This document shows positions 34,073 through 44,655 of a stretch of DNA of 64,000 nt, in pieces. The translations under genes and the position numbers were made by a program. Within the stretch, counting starts at the first letter, position 1. Each line of letters starts with the position of its first letter. Source of the stretch: Schizochytrium sp. CCTCC M209059. Its lineage: Eukaryota > Sar > Bigyra > Thraustochytrida > Thraustochytriidae. The notes under the pieces are model-generated. The model saw only the letters and a list, made by a program, of their open reading frames with translations, had not been told where the DNA came from and did not search any database. The stretch is taken from positions 325,131-389,130 of the forward strand of contig KN805391.1 of NCBI GenBank assembly GCA_000818945.1. Reading direction: 5' to 3'.

Positions 34073-36895
34073 TCAAAAGTCAAAGTCATAGTCATCGTCA
34101 TTGTCGTGATCTGGGCTTTCAAGCACGCGCCTCTTCTTCCTTTTTCGAGGCGCGGAGACAGCATCAGGATCAGCCCCCGTGGCTGCTTTGGAGGTTGACA
34201 TGGCATCGTCGAGTTCATGTTCACTGTCGGACGTCAGGTCGCTCTCGATTCTGTCGGGAGAGTCTCTGCTTTGGTCTCCGTCGTCGCTCTCCTCAGCGGC
34301 CTTGTCCGCGTCTTCGAGAGCCAAACTTGTTTTGTGCGACTGAGCGTGGACCCAGGTGACCACATCATTACCAAGTTCTGTTGCCGCATCGCGCATCGCT
34401 GGGTCGGGAATGTCGAGAGGTCCACTGTAGGGCTGCCACAGGTGCTTTGACTCTTCTTCAGTGGCCTTTTTCGTCATGAGATCGTACGTGTCGCAGTCAG
34501 TGTTGGCATTGTACTCGAAAAGCTGCTTGAGTTCGGCGCGCGAGAACTTTGCCGACTTGCTCGCGGCGCCACTCTTGGCCGTGGTTGCACCCTGATGAAG
34601 GATGCCTTGAGCAGAGTTGAGTTTCACTTCTTGACGCTGAAAGATGCGCTCTTCGATCGTTCCCGTGGCGATGAAGCGGTAAATGAAGACTTGCGACTTT
34701 TGTCCGTCGCGCCAAATGCGCGCGGCAGCTTGTTGGTCTGTTGCAGGATTCCAATCGAGATCGAGGAGTGCGAGCCGACTTGCACCCACAAGATTGAGCC
34801 CGCAGCCGCCCGCGCGTGCCGACAACAAAAATGCAAATGGAAAGCCCCGCTGCATCGGATCCCCACGGTAAGGCGCGTTGAAGCGATTCACGAGCCCCTG
34901 ACGGTCCGCTGCAGTGGTCGAGCCGTCGAGGCGTAAAAAGCCATACGTGCGTCTGTCAAGCATTCTCTCGACAAGATTCAGCGTTTTGGTCGAATTGGAC
35001 ACCAACACGATGCGGTCCGACGGTTGCGCTTTGCGAATTTGGACCAGAAAGCTTTCAAGCAGCCCAAACTTGGCGCTCACCTCAGGCGAAAAGCAAAGAG
35101 GTACTTTGGCATCGTTGACAGCTGATGTCTTGGTGAGCGGCGTCAGCGTAGACTCTGCCGCAGTAGCGCCGACAGCAAAAGACGGAGATGAGGAGGACGA
35201 AGAGGACGTCGAACGGTCAGACGCTGCCTGCATTTCCGCAACAAGACGCGGGTGTGTGCAAAGCTGACGCAAGTAGTGAATGAGCTTGAGAGCATCGGTC
35301 CCGGATGCCGAAGAAGAAGATCCGTAGAGATGTGTGCGCACGTACTCTTGATAGGAGGTCGCTTGGTCGGGAGAGAGGCGCACAAAAACGTTGATGTCGG
35401 TCCGCGGCGGCAGAAAGCGCTCATTGACGGCAGCGGTGCGACGCAAGATGAGACCGGAAGTGAGAGCTTGAAGTTCTTTCGAGCGCGCCGCGGCAAGCTC
35501 ACGGTCATCTGCGGAGGCCCCGCGATCGGTCCCGCGCTCAATGGGTGTCTGAAAAATCCGCTGAAAGGAGCGCACGTCCGTTCCAAGCGCGCCAGGTGCG
35601 ACGAAATCGACCATAGCATAGAACTCTGCAAGATCGTTCTGGACGGGCGTGCCAGTGAGGAGGATGCGGCGGCGCGTTTTGCAGCCCTGGAGTGCAGAGA
35701 TTGTCTGATTGCCACTGGCCGACTTAAGTCTGTGTCCCTCGTCGCAAATGACCAGGTCGATGCCGCGGATCGCGTTGAGCGTGGTCGCATGCTTGCGGAA
35801 ACTTTCATAGCTGACAATGAGTACGCGGCGCATCTTCGAACGCGAGAATTCCTCGATGATTGCTAGAGATTCCTTGGCCGTCCCCGAGACGGCGAAGGGC
35901 TGAATACGCTCGATGCCGAGCCACTTGCGGAATTCCGCATCCCAGTTCTTGACCAGAGAACTCGGAGTGACGACAACGACTCGGTGACACCACGGATCGC
36001 CCGTTGCGCCTCGCGGGCCCTGGCGAAGTACGGTCCAGATGAGCGTAATGCATTGGAGTGTCTTGCCAAGTCCCATTTCATCGGCCAAAATCGCGCCCTT
36101 GTTCTTGGCGATATTGTCAAAGAGGAAGTGGACGCCCTCGCGTTGATGGGGACGAAGAAGTTTGCCAAGTTTGGGGTCAACCACTGTCGAGGCAGTGCCC
36201 TTGGACTCATCGCCACGCAGGAGAACAAGGGCATTCGGCGAGGTGTCCGGGTGAAGGGGTGAGGCAGCCGCCACAGTCCGTGAAAGATTGGGACCTGGAC
36301 GACCAGGGCCAGCGCCAAGACCAACTCGTTTGAATGGCTTGCGTGCGCCGCCCGTGGCAGCAGTAGCAGATGTCGAGGGAAGATTTGGGTTTGAAGTTGC
36401 CAGAGGAGTGGATTTGGCACCGATAAAGAGGCGGCCCGAGTCAAAGTCTGCAACCGTGACACGCGTTCCGACTTCGACCTCTCGACCTGCGACTGCGAGG
36501 GTACAGCCTTCTGGTAAGGCGTCCTCATTGGCGTGCTTGTAAGAGGTGCGTCCCAGAACTTTGCCATCCATCTCATAAAGGATGGCCTTGTTCTTTTCAA
36601 GCAAGAGAATGCCGTCGTCCCATACTTTGCGCTTTTTGTTGGATCTCTTTGTGTGCAGCGCCGCGTAGACTTGCTTTGTTCCTATCTCTGCTGTCGCTTG
36701 CTTCGCTTCTTGCAGCTGCGGCCCTCGCACAGCCTGAGCAGCAGGAAGTCCTGTCGCTTTGGTCGTCGCGTTCCGCCCGATGGCTCCATTTCCCGCGCCA
36801 AGGGCACGAGGAACACCGGCAGCACCGACAGCACCGGGAGGGGCGGTAGGCGCGCCCACGCGGCGCGGCGCCTTGAAGCCTCGGCTGCGCCGCAT
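34073..36895 (-). CDS. RAD54: RAD54-like SNF2 family DNA translocase
   Basis: The 940-residue protein starts at the ATG at 36895, giving MRRSRGFKAP, which resembles the MRRS start of animal RAD54. The SNF2 ATPase core runs from about 240 (LRPHQREGVHFLFDN) to 770: Walker A DEMGLGKT (272-279), DEGH box (385-388), LLTGTPVQND, the SNF2-typical insert, and C-terminal helicase motifs SARAGGCGLNL and DLDWNPATDQQAAARIWRDGQ. RAD54 works with RAD51 in homologous recombination, remodelling chromatin and promoting strand invasion and branch migration. The Asp/Ser-rich C-terminal tail (about 830-940), ending in DDDYDFDF, is probably disordered. All motor motifs are intact. RDH54 is the main alternative; the N-terminus favours RAD54. 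Confidence 0.92.
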   Translation of the reverse strand: MRRSRGFKAPRRVGAPTAPPGAVGAAGVPRALGAGNGAIGRNATTKATGLPAAQAVRGPQLQEAKQATAEIGTKQVYAALHTKRSNKKRKVWDDGILLLEKNKAILYEMDGKVLGRTSYKHANEDALPEGCTLAVAGREVEVGTRVTVADFDSGRLFIGAKSTPLATSNPNLPSTSATAATGGARKPFKRVGLGAGPGRPGPNLSRTVAAASPLHPDTSPNALVLLRGDESKGTASTVVDPKLGKLLRPHQREGVHFLFDNIAKNKGAILADEMGLGKTLQCITLIWTVLRQGPRGATGDPWCHRVVVVTPSSLVKNWDAEFRKWLGIERIQPFAVSGTAKESLAIIEEFSRSKMRRVLIVSYESFRKHATTLNAIRGIDLVICDEGHRLKSASGNQTISALQGCKTRRRILLTGTPVQNDLAEFYAMVDFVAPGALGTDVRSFQRIFQTPIERGTDRGASADDRELAAARSKELQALTSGLILRRTAAVNERFLPPRTDINVFVRLSPDQATSYQEYVRTHLYGSSSSASGTDALKLIHYLRQLCTHPRLVAEMQAASDRSTSSSSSSSPSFAVGATAAESTLTPLTKTSAVNDAKVPLCFSPEVSAKFGLLESFLVQIRKAQPSDRIVLVSNSTKTLNLVERMLDRRTYGFLRLDGSTTAADRQGLVNRFNAPYRGDPMQRGFPFAFLLSARAGGCGLNLVGASRLALLDLDWNPATDQQAAARIWRDGQKSQVFIYRFIATGTIEERIFQRQEVKLNSAQGILHQGATTAKSGAASKSAKFSRAELKQLFEYNANTDCDTYDLMTKKATEEESKHLWQPYSGPLDIPDPAMRDAATELGNDVVTWVHAQSHKTSLALEDADKAAEESDDGDQSRDSPDRIESDLTSDSEHELDDAMSTSKAATGADPDAVSAPRKRKKRRVLESPDHDNDDDYDFDF

Positions 36896-38220
36896 CTCGC
36901 TCAAGCGGGCGACTGTGCTGTGCAGACGGAGTCGCGCTCGTAGATGCCGCGCTCAGCGGTCCTTGCCGCGGATCCGCCGGATCCGCAACGGTGGTTAGAG
37001 GTCTGCCTCGCCGCGGCGGCGCCTGCCGCGCCTGCTGTTTCCGGCTCGCGACGGCGGTCTCGCGCGGCCAGGCGGAGCCGCCGTTCGCGCAGCGCAGCGC
37101 CGCGCCGACCCGCGTTGTGGCGCGTCTCGCCGCCGCCCGCGCCGCGCTCGTAAGCTGGGCCAAGGCGCCTCTTGAACGGGTTCTGTTGTGCCGCTGAGAG
37201 CGCGCTCGAACCGCCCATATTAGCGCCGGCATATCGACGTTTCCCGACAGTCACGTAACGGAATATCAACCGTCTACGAGCGGAGGGGGGAGAGATTGAA
37301 AAGTTGAGAGGTTGATGGAGTGGACAGAAAAACTGACTGACTGACTGAAATACAACTTCTACGCTGCGGTCCGGGCAGCAGCGTCGAAAAGTGTTCTTTG
37401 CTCTGGTCAATAAACGTAGAAGCGCTGTTCATGTGCCTCGTTGAGGTCTTGATCGTTGTCATTGAGATGGCTGACCTCGGTCCATTCAGTCATTGCTTGG
37501 CTCCTACGGTGCTCACGCTTTTCTTGATCGCGCAGCAGCTAGCTGCACTCCAAGACTCATCACTCTGAATGTCGTTGATCTAGATTACGAGGCCAATCGG
37601 GCAGGGAGGCCATTTTCGTTTTGCATGGCTTTCACTCATGATTCGCAAATTCTGGTTTTGTCTTGAACCGTAGGGTCTTCGGGATCACGAGTACTACAAA
37701 ACCACATCGGAGTAACCTGGAAAGTCTGCGAGAGCTGATTCGTTTCGAACAAAATGTATAGTACGTCGAAGATGAGAAGTCATTTTTCTAATTTTAAGGT
37801 AAAAAAACTTTTGTAGTTGAAGGGCTGTCATGGGCGTCGCGAGCACGTCATGCGCGGACAAAGCAAATGAGGCATGTCATGTCAGAGCGTGGAATGTCAG
37901 AAAAGTAAGAGGTGAAAGCTGGTGGACGGGTCGCTCCGATATACGTAGGAATGCGACCGCCAGCGCGGTTGGTTCAGGCAAAGCGTATGTCAAATGTGCA
38001 TCGAAGCAAAACGCGAGCAGGTCAGGTCAGGTCAAATCAGGTCGGATCGAGTCGCAACACGTGAACCACTCCAGTCCGTTGAGTGGGATGCAGACTGATC
38101 TATTGGCGGGAATTTGTTTCTACTTGCAAGAAAAGGACGGCGCGACTTCGATCGCGAACCTTTTGGGCGCTCGCGCACGATCGCTCGCTCGCTCAGGGGA
38201 AAGCAAGGATCTTGTTTCAC
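36896..38220. other. Intergenic upstream of RAD54
   Basis: No gene supported. The first 300 bases are GC-rich (presumed RAD54 5' UTR/promoter). CTGA tetramers lie at about 37331-37347 and a GGTCA-type repeat at about 38021-38045. The middle part is AT-richer without coding character. Confidence 0.5.
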
Positions 38221-39306
38221 TTAGAGGACCTTGGTGCAGCCAACGGGAAGGCTGTCCGAAAAGTCGTCGCCGACCTCAAAGGTGCCAGTGCAGTTGAACA
38301 TCTCAATGGAAGATTTGTGCGCGTCATTGTACTGCTCCGCGAGCTGGTAGGCCGTGAGGTACTCTTCGTTGTCGGCAGCAGTGGGCGACTCGGGGACGCG
38401 GTAGATGACTGCAAGAACAGCGTTTGAAAGGCGGTTCGAGGCGGTGGTGAGCTCGTCCTCATCGATGGGCACATAAGTGGTGACCTCGGGGTAGGCGTAG
38501 GTGTAGTCGGTGACATCGTAGTCGGAGAGGACGCTAAGGACGCTCGTGTAGGCGTCCTTGAGCTTTTTCCAGTTGCTGCCCCTCGAGGCCTCAAGCACGC
38601 ACATGGTCGAGGCAATGCCGGCGTTGGTCTCGGACATGGTGCTCGAGTTGGAGTCGAACCAGGGAGCGACAAAGGTGTCGACGATGTCGCCGCCGCTGAA
38701 CTTGTTGTTGCCAAAGTACTCGCTGCAGGTGTACGACTCTTGGCAAATTTCACAGTCGCCCGAGTCGAGGGTGTCCTGCGCGCAGGTCTCGTTGGCAAAG
38801 GCCTCGTTCTCGAAGAGAGCGTAGTCGACGCCGCCGCCGGCCGCGATCATTTGGCAGGTGGAGTCGCTGCCGCAGCCGGCGACGTCAAAGTCGGCCGGGG
38901 TGTTGTTGGCCGGGATCTCATCGAGGGTCGGGACACTGGAGCCGGGCTCGGCGCAGAACTGGCGGCTCTCGGGTGAGAAGTAGAAGGGCGCCATGGCTTG
39001 CGCGTACTTGTTGACGAAGGCGCCGGAGCGCTTGATGGCGAGACCGATGCCGGATCCGTCCTGGGGCAGAACAAGGGGCAGGCCCTTGACGCTGTAGGAC
39101 CACGAGGCGCACATGGGTCCGCAGGTGGTCACGGCCTCGAACTCCGACGTGTTGAGCATCTGCTCGATGGCATCGCTCTCGAGCATCTGCACGAGGATTC
39201 CGTTCTTCTTGTACTGCTTGGCGGTCGAGCCTGCGAGCGCCGGTTCGCTCATGGTCGCCAGCACGGCCGTCGCCGCGACCAGCACCGAGGCCATCATCTT
39301 GGTCAT
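38221..39306 (-). CDS. Secreted cysteine-rich protein, unknown function
   Basis: The 361-residue protein is read from the ATG at 39306. An upstream extension exists only from a TTG and would bury the signal peptide. Residues 1-25 form a classic cleavable signal peptide (MTKMMASVLVAATAVLATMSEPALA). The mature part has 12 Cys, an even number, with a cluster around 185-210 (C..SGDCEICQESYTC). It is acidic and has several N-glycosylation sequons (NTS, NNT, NET, NSS, NCT). There is no membrane segment or GPI-like tail, so it is probably secreted or lumenal and disulfide-bonded. I do not recognise a family; the aromatic, charged core looks globular, not structural. Confidence 0.72.
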   Translation of the reverse strand: MTKMMASVLVAATAVLATMSEPALAGSTAKQYKKNGILVQMLESDAIEQMLNTSEFEAVTTCGPMCASWSYSVKGLPLVLPQDGSGIGLAIKRSGAFVNKYAQAMAPFYFSPESRQFCAEPGSSVPTLDEIPANNTPADFDVAGCGSDSTCQMIAAGGGVDYALFENEAFANETCAQDTLDSGDCEICQESYTCSEYFGNNKFSGGDIVDTFVAPWFDSNSSTMSETNAGIASTMCVLEASRGSNWKKLKDAYTSVLSVLSDYDVTDYTYAYPEVTTYVPIDEDELTTASNRLSNAVLAVIYRVPESPTAADNEEYLTAYQLAEQYNDAHKSSIEMFNCTGTFEVGDDFSDSLPVGCTKVL

Positions 39307-41604
39307 GCTCCTCGCCTCTTCTCTCCCAATCCCGCTTCTCTCTCCTCGCTTCTCGCACAAGCTCAAGCTCGAGTTCTCGCTCGCTCGCTCGCTCGCTCCG
39401 TTTCAGGTTTGCTTGCCTGCCTGCCTGCCTGCCCGCCCGCCTGCCTCCGAGCTCAGCAGCGCCGCTGCACGTATCGCCGACATGTGCGCGCGCGTGTGTG
39501 CCCGTGTCTATGCGTCTATGTGAGGCCAGCGCGTCGGCAGAGAGCGGGAAGCGACCGGAAGAGACCGGCGCCGCGGGAGTCAGGCCGGGCCGGAGCTGGC
39601 TAGTTGGCCGCCGCGCGGTCGCGACTGCCGGGCGAGGGAGGGAGGGGCCGTGCACACGGCCGCCGCGGCGTGCATGCGCGCGCTTGGCGGGAACGCGAGG
39701 GCGCGTGGCGGCGTGGGAAGGGGGGGCGAAGGGAGGATGGGACGAGGACGAAGAGGAGGAGGAGCCAGATGGAGGACGACGAGGCGGCGGAGAGAGGCCT
39801 GGAGCAGAGGGAAACCGAAGCGGGCGCGGCGCAAGCGGACTCGCGCGTTTTCTCCGCCGGGAAACGGCGAGGAGAGGAGAGGAGAGGAGAGGAAGCCTGG
39901 CCTCCTCACAGTCCTCGTCGCGAACGGGTGACCACAACGGTGTGGCGAGAAGGATATGAGATGAGATGAGATGGCACGAGATGGCATGAGATGGCATGAT
40001 CGCGGGCGGCGACGCGACGCGCGACAGCGGCGCGCAGTGCCTTGGCAGACCTGGCGGGCGGCGTCGAGGGAGAGGCCGGCAGCGACGGCGCAGGACGCGA
40101 TACGCGGCGGTTTGTGCGAAAGCAGCGGCGGTCACAGGGAGGGCGTGCGGCTAAGGCTCACGACGCCGAAACGGCATGGCGGCCCCGTGACCGCGACCAG
40201 GTGCAGCAGCAGCAGCAGCAAGCGGGGATGGAGAAGAGGGGAGGGGGGGGGGGCGCAAGATGGATGCCGTGGCGCTTGCAAGACCGTCCGAGCGTCTCGT
40301 GCGAGCATGCGTTCGATGCTGGAGTGGGTTACTGTTAATTTTAAAGAGCTTGGTCGAGATAGAGTTGCGCTCTCGCCGCAACGATGGGGCGCCATAACGC
40401 CGCCACACACGTTGGCCGGTCACAAGACTGACCAAAGTTGGCTCACTGAATGGCTGGCTGGATCGCAACAGCCATGGCAGCAAGCATCTGCATCTGCAGC
40501 TGCAGCTGCAGAAGTACTTTTCGCAGACGCGCAAGGCGAGGCAAGCAAGGCGGAAGGAAGGGCATGCGTGCGTGAACGAATGATCGACAGTGGATGGAAA
40601 CGGTGAGTTTCGTGACGCTGGAGGACCTTGTCCTCGTGACGCTGCAGCCGCAGCCGCACTGCACCGCAAGCAAGCGAGAGAGAGGACACTCGAACCAGTT
40701 ATGACGCTTGCTGGACGCTTGACGCTTGTCTTGCTTGGCGGAACGGAAATGGCGGGGCCGAAACGCTCGCAATGTCGCGGTCCGGGAAGCTGGCTGGATG
40801 TGCGACAGACAGTGCGCGCGGGCGTTCGTAAGGAGGGCGCGTGGCAGTGGCGAGCGTGAGAGCGGTCGCAGTCGAGGCCGCTGCAGCCGTCTGCACTGCA
40901 CGCGTTGACTGACGCTGCCGCGGCGGTGAACCGTGCCGATGATCGCAGCGCTGAAGCCTGCGGCCTTTGCGAGACTGACGAGAGCTGCCGAACGAGGCGC
41001 CGCCAATCACGGCGCGGGCGCGCCTAGGGGTAGAAAGGAAAAAGTTGCAGCGGCAGGGAAGCTCGCAGCGATGGCTGAGAATCTATCTATCATTCTTTGT
41101 CCATTATGGAGCTCCATCCGCGTATACTCGTTGTCGCGCACGATAATTTCCCTGAACATTTTGCGCGCGGTTTTACAAGATTTGCGTGTTTTCGTCGCTC
41201 GAGGACGGCTGCGGCTCACTTTTTAGCAAAGCTTGTTAGAGGAGGAGTAGCCATACCAGTAGCATTGCCAGGCACCCGTGCCGGCAGGACAAATGCAGTT
41301 CACTGTCGCTGACAGTTGCGGATCGGCGACGGCTCGCTCGGACGGTCAGACAGACAGCCAGCCAGCCACCACCAGCTCCAAGTTGGCTGCCAATTAATTT
41401 TCATTTTTTTAATGAGAAAGAAAAGACCTCAGCAACCTGAATCCCAGCACAAGTGCCGTGACGCTGCAGCAGAGGAGACAAGTTTCTTTCTTCTGTTCTT
41501 TTTTTGGTGCATCGCATCGCAACCAATGATCGCAAGCAAGCAATATGGATTGCAAGCAACATCAACATGATCGCAAGACAGGCAAATGTTTACTGTTAGT
41601 ATAC
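39307..41604. other. Long GC-rich intergenic region
   Basis: A 2.3-kb spacer between two minus-strand genes; no gene supported. It holds GCTC/CTGC repeats just upstream of the secreted protein (about 39376-39440), GAGGA and GAGAT pentamers near 39870-39990, a poly-G run near 40240, and GCAGCT repeats near 40490-40512. Open frames here are repetitive and disagree between strands. The right end (about 41390-41540) is AT-richer. Confidence 0.5.
39871..39891. repeat. (GGAGA)n pentanucleotide repeat
   Basis: Four copies of GGAGA. A second pentamer block (GAGAT, then the 10-mer-like ATGGCATGAG) follows at about 39955-39998. Confidence 0.8.
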
Positions 41605-42864
41605 TTACGGCTCAAGTTTGCTGGGGTCGCTAAAGAGCTCGCGCGAGACAATGAGGCGCTGGATCTGCGAGGTGCCCTCGTAGATGGTGTAGATCTTGGC
41701 GTCGCGCATAAGCTTCTCGACAGGGTACTCAGTGTTGAAGCCGTTGCCGCCAAAGACCTGCACGGCGTCAGAGGCAACCTTGTTGGCGACCTCGCTGGCA
41801 AAGGCCTTGGCCATGGAGGCGAACATGGTGTTACGCTGCTTGCCCTCGTCCATGATCATGGCAGACTTGTAGGTGAGCAGACGGGCAGCCTCAATGTTCA
41901 TGGCCATCTCGGCGATGCTAAAAGCAACAGACTGGTGCGTCGCGATCGGCTTGCCAAAGGTCTTGCGCTCCGTCGCATAGGCGATAGCCTCCTCCATGGC
42001 GCGGCGGGCAAGGCCAACGGCGCCAATGGCCACGGGGGGGCGCGTGTGGTCAAAGGCCTGCATGGCAATGCGAAAGCCCTGGCCCTCGGAGCCGAGCACG
42101 TTGGCCGCCGGGACCTCGACGTCCTCAAAGGTGATGCCGCGGGTATCCGAGCAGCGCTGGCCCATGTTAATCTCCTTGCGGCCGCGGGTGATACCCGGCG
42201 AGTCACCGTCGACGATGAAGCCCGTCATACCCTTGGGGCCGGCCTCCGGGTCGGTCTTGGCCAGCACGAAGAACCAGTTGGCGTGGCCACCGTTTGTGAT
42301 CCACATCTTCTGGCCATTGAGAATGTACTTGTCGCCCTTCTTGACAGCGGTCGTGCTGATTCCAGCCACATCACTGCCGGCGCCCGGCTCGGTCACGCCG
42401 TACGAGGCCTGCAGGGGCTCGTTCACGAGGCGGCCGAGGTACTCCTTCTTTTGCTCGTCGCTGCCAGCAACGATGAGCGGCATCGAGGCCAGCGAGTTGG
42501 CCTCGATGGCCGTCATGACGCCGGTGCAGCCCCAGGCGAGCTCCTCCTGGATGATGCAGTTGTCGAGGCATCCGAGGCCCATGCCACCGTAGTCTGTCGA
42601 CACGTGCGTGTTGACGAGGCCGAGCTCGTGGGCCTGCTTGAAGAGCTCAAACGGGTACTCCATGGTACGGTCCAGTTCCGCGGCCTTGGGCGCGATCTCC
42701 TCCTTGGCGAACTTGCGGGCCAGCTCCTGAAAGCTCTTCTGGTCCTCGGTCAGCGTCAAGGTCGGCCCTCCGGCCACGGCGTGCGAGAGGCTGCGCGCCT
42801 GGACGCCGGCGGCGGCCCGCGTCACGTTGGCCACCTTGCCCGCGGTCTGTCGTGTGAGCATCAT
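41605..42864 (-). CDS. ACADM: Medium-chain acyl-CoA dehydrogenase, mitochondrial
   Basis: The 419-residue protein starts at the ATG at 42864. Residues 1-33 form an Arg/Ala-rich mitochondrial presequence. The rest follows the acyl-CoA dehydrogenase fold: YGVTEPGAGSD and WITNGG (FAD and substrate contacts), GFRIAMQAFDHTRP, then VQVFGGNGFNTEYPVEKLMRDAKI and IYEGTSQIQ. The catalytic base is E396 in YEGTSQ, the position used by medium- and short-chain enzymes. The similarity to animal MCAD is very high across the chain, including NMGQRCSDTRG. It catalyses the first step of mitochondrial beta-oxidation of medium-chain acyl-CoAs, passing electrons to ETF. All catalytic and flavin motifs are present. 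Confidence 0.95.
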   Translation of the reverse strand: MMLTRQTAGKVANVTRAAAGVQARSLSHAVAGGPTLTLTEDQKSFQELARKFAKEEIAPKAAELDRTMEYPFELFKQAHELGLVNTHVSTDYGGMGLGCLDNCIIQEELAWGCTGVMTAIEANSLASMPLIVAGSDEQKKEYLGRLVNEPLQASYGVTEPGAGSDVAGISTTAVKKGDKYILNGQKMWITNGGHANWFFVLAKTDPEAGPKGMTGFIVDGDSPGITRGRKEINMGQRCSDTRGITFEDVEVPAANVLGSEGQGFRIAMQAFDHTRPPVAIGAVGLARRAMEEAIAYATERKTFGKPIATHQSVAFSIAEMAMNIEAARLLTYKSAMIMDEGKQRNTMFASMAKAFASEVANKVASDAVQVFGGNGFNTEYPVEKLMRDAKIYTIYEGTSQIQRLIVSRELFSDPSKLEP

Positions 42865-43125
42865 CTTGACCTGTATCCTCCTCGTTCGCGCGTCACTCGC
42901 CCGCCCGCGTGCGCCCTTGCTCTCTCGCTCGCGCGCTCGAACGCGTGGTCTTCTTCTGCCGCTGCGCTCGGTCGGTCAGTCAGTCAGTCGGTCCGGGCGC
43001 AACGAGGATCGGAGTTTGCCTGCGCGCAGGGGCGAAATGAATGCAGTCCAGGGCGGTCGCGACGTCTGTAATGCAACGTAATGTAATGCCCCGCTTCTTG
43101 CGCCTCCCTCACCCCCTCCCACACT

Positions 43126-43146
43126 GCAATGCGATGCGCGCATTGC
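43126..43146. other. Short perfect inverted repeat
   Basis: Eight-base arms GCAATGCG and CGCATTGC around a five-base loop. A looser repeat of the same GCAT/ATGC-rich sequence flanks it (about 43070-43090 and 43240-43275). Role unknown. Confidence 0.5.
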
Positions 43147-43456
43147 ATCGCACTGCGCTGCCGCACTTGCCGCCCGCGTTTGCCGCACTGTAGCGCGCGC
43201 ATAGCCCACTGTAGCGCGGCGGCGCAAGTGGACCACTCTCGCGGTGCACTGCATTACATGCCGCGGTGCGTTACGTCCCTCCGGTGCACGCGGCGCGCGG
43301 GGCTCCAGGGACCGCGACCTTGCCGCGTCCGCGCCCGAGAAGCCACCCGGACGCGACGCGACGTGCGTAGCGCCGGCGCGGGAGGCCGCGAAGCGGGACC
43401 GCGAGGAGGCCAGCCAGGTCGGCTGTGCGCAAGCGAGGTGCCGCGAGCGGGCCTGC

Positions 43457-43560
43457 GCTTGCTTGCTTTGCTTTGCTTGCTCTGCTTTGCTCTGCTTCGC
43501 TTTGCTTTGCTTTGATTTGATTTGCTTTACTTTGCAAGTTGCTTTACTTTGCTTTACTTG
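43457..43560. repeat. (TTTGC)n-type pentanucleotide repeat
   Basis: About twenty imperfect TTTGC/TTTAC/TTTGA pentamers, upstream of MCAD on one side and of the hypothetical gene on the other. Confidence 0.8.
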
Positions 43561-44499
43561 CTATTGTTGGTGTTGTTGTTGTCGTGTATACGAGAGTAAT
43601 GTATAAAGTGAAAACAAGCAAAACAACTTGGGTGACAGCGCGAGCGAGGCCGGTTCGCGCAGGACCTCGTGGTGGAAGATAGCTTTGGTAAACTTGGCCT
43701 TATCTTGCTATTCGTAATACTGTCGGCAGGGGCGCGGCAATGAAATGGGAGCGCGGTGAAATAGTTGGAACGTAGAGGGCGAGAAAGCGCCAACTGGCGC
43801 CAACTCGTGGGCTAAACTTTGTAGAGGTTCAAGTTGGTGCTGCTTGGGTCTTGGACTCGGGTGAGGAAGGTATTGATAACGGATGGAGCAATTGGGATGA
43901 TGGACGACGGTCGCGGCGGAGCTCGCAAAAGCGGAACGCCGGCAGCTGCTTGCTAGTTGGAGATGCCCACGGCGGAGTGATGCGAGACCTCGCGAACGAA
44001 GGGTCAGAGGTGGAAGGAAGAAGCGCGGCCCAAGAGAGAAGAGCGGTATGAGAACGAATTGGCACATTTGTGGACCCAGCACGTCGCCGGTGAAATCGGG
44101 GGATTCTGCGACGAAGCGTGCAGCGCGCACGGAGGCAGTTTCATGGATTTATGCCTTCGATCCTGGGGAGGTGAAACACTTAAAGAGCGAAGATGCCCGC
44201 ATCGGCGAAATGAAATACCTTATCGGTAGAATTAAAAAGGGAGTATAGGACGAGTCTAGGGTCGTCCATCGTCCCGTCGCCCATGGGCAGAAAGACCGGC
44301 AAGTTGGTCGAAGACGGCACAGCGCGCGCCCCGCGCGAGGCGGCAGGAAGGCGGGCTGCGCAGGCGCCACCGCTCGGCAGAGACTCCACCCGCCGGTCTT
44401 GTTATTCACCCTTTCCGCTGTTGAAAGAAAGGCACGCCCACCGCGGCGGAACTTCCCGGTCGTGCGGAAACATCCGCGAGAACACTTGGCTCAAGGCGT

Positions 44500-44531
44500 C
44501 TGTCTGTCTGTCTGTCTATCTGTCTGTCTGC
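44500..44531. repeat. (TGTC)n tetranucleotide repeat
   Basis: TGTC tetramers with one interruption (TATC), 125 bp upstream of the hypothetical gene at 44656. Confidence 0.8.
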
Positions 44532-44655
44532 CAGTGCCTCCGCGTCGCTTGGTGGCTCGGACTCGCTTCGACCAACTTAAAAAAATCTAACATCACAACG
44601 CCGCCGCGTCGAGCACGATTCTTAAGACTTGTCCAGTTCTGCAACAACGCAAGAC

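Larger units (their letters stand above)
42865..44655. other. Intergenic region with microsatellites and inverted repeats
   Basis: A 1.8-kb divergent spacer between MCAD (-) and the hypothetical gene at 44656 (+); no gene supported. It holds GCAATGCG/CGCATTGC inverted repeats, a TTTGC-type tract, and a TGTC repeat. Reading frames are short or repetitive. Confidence 0.5.
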
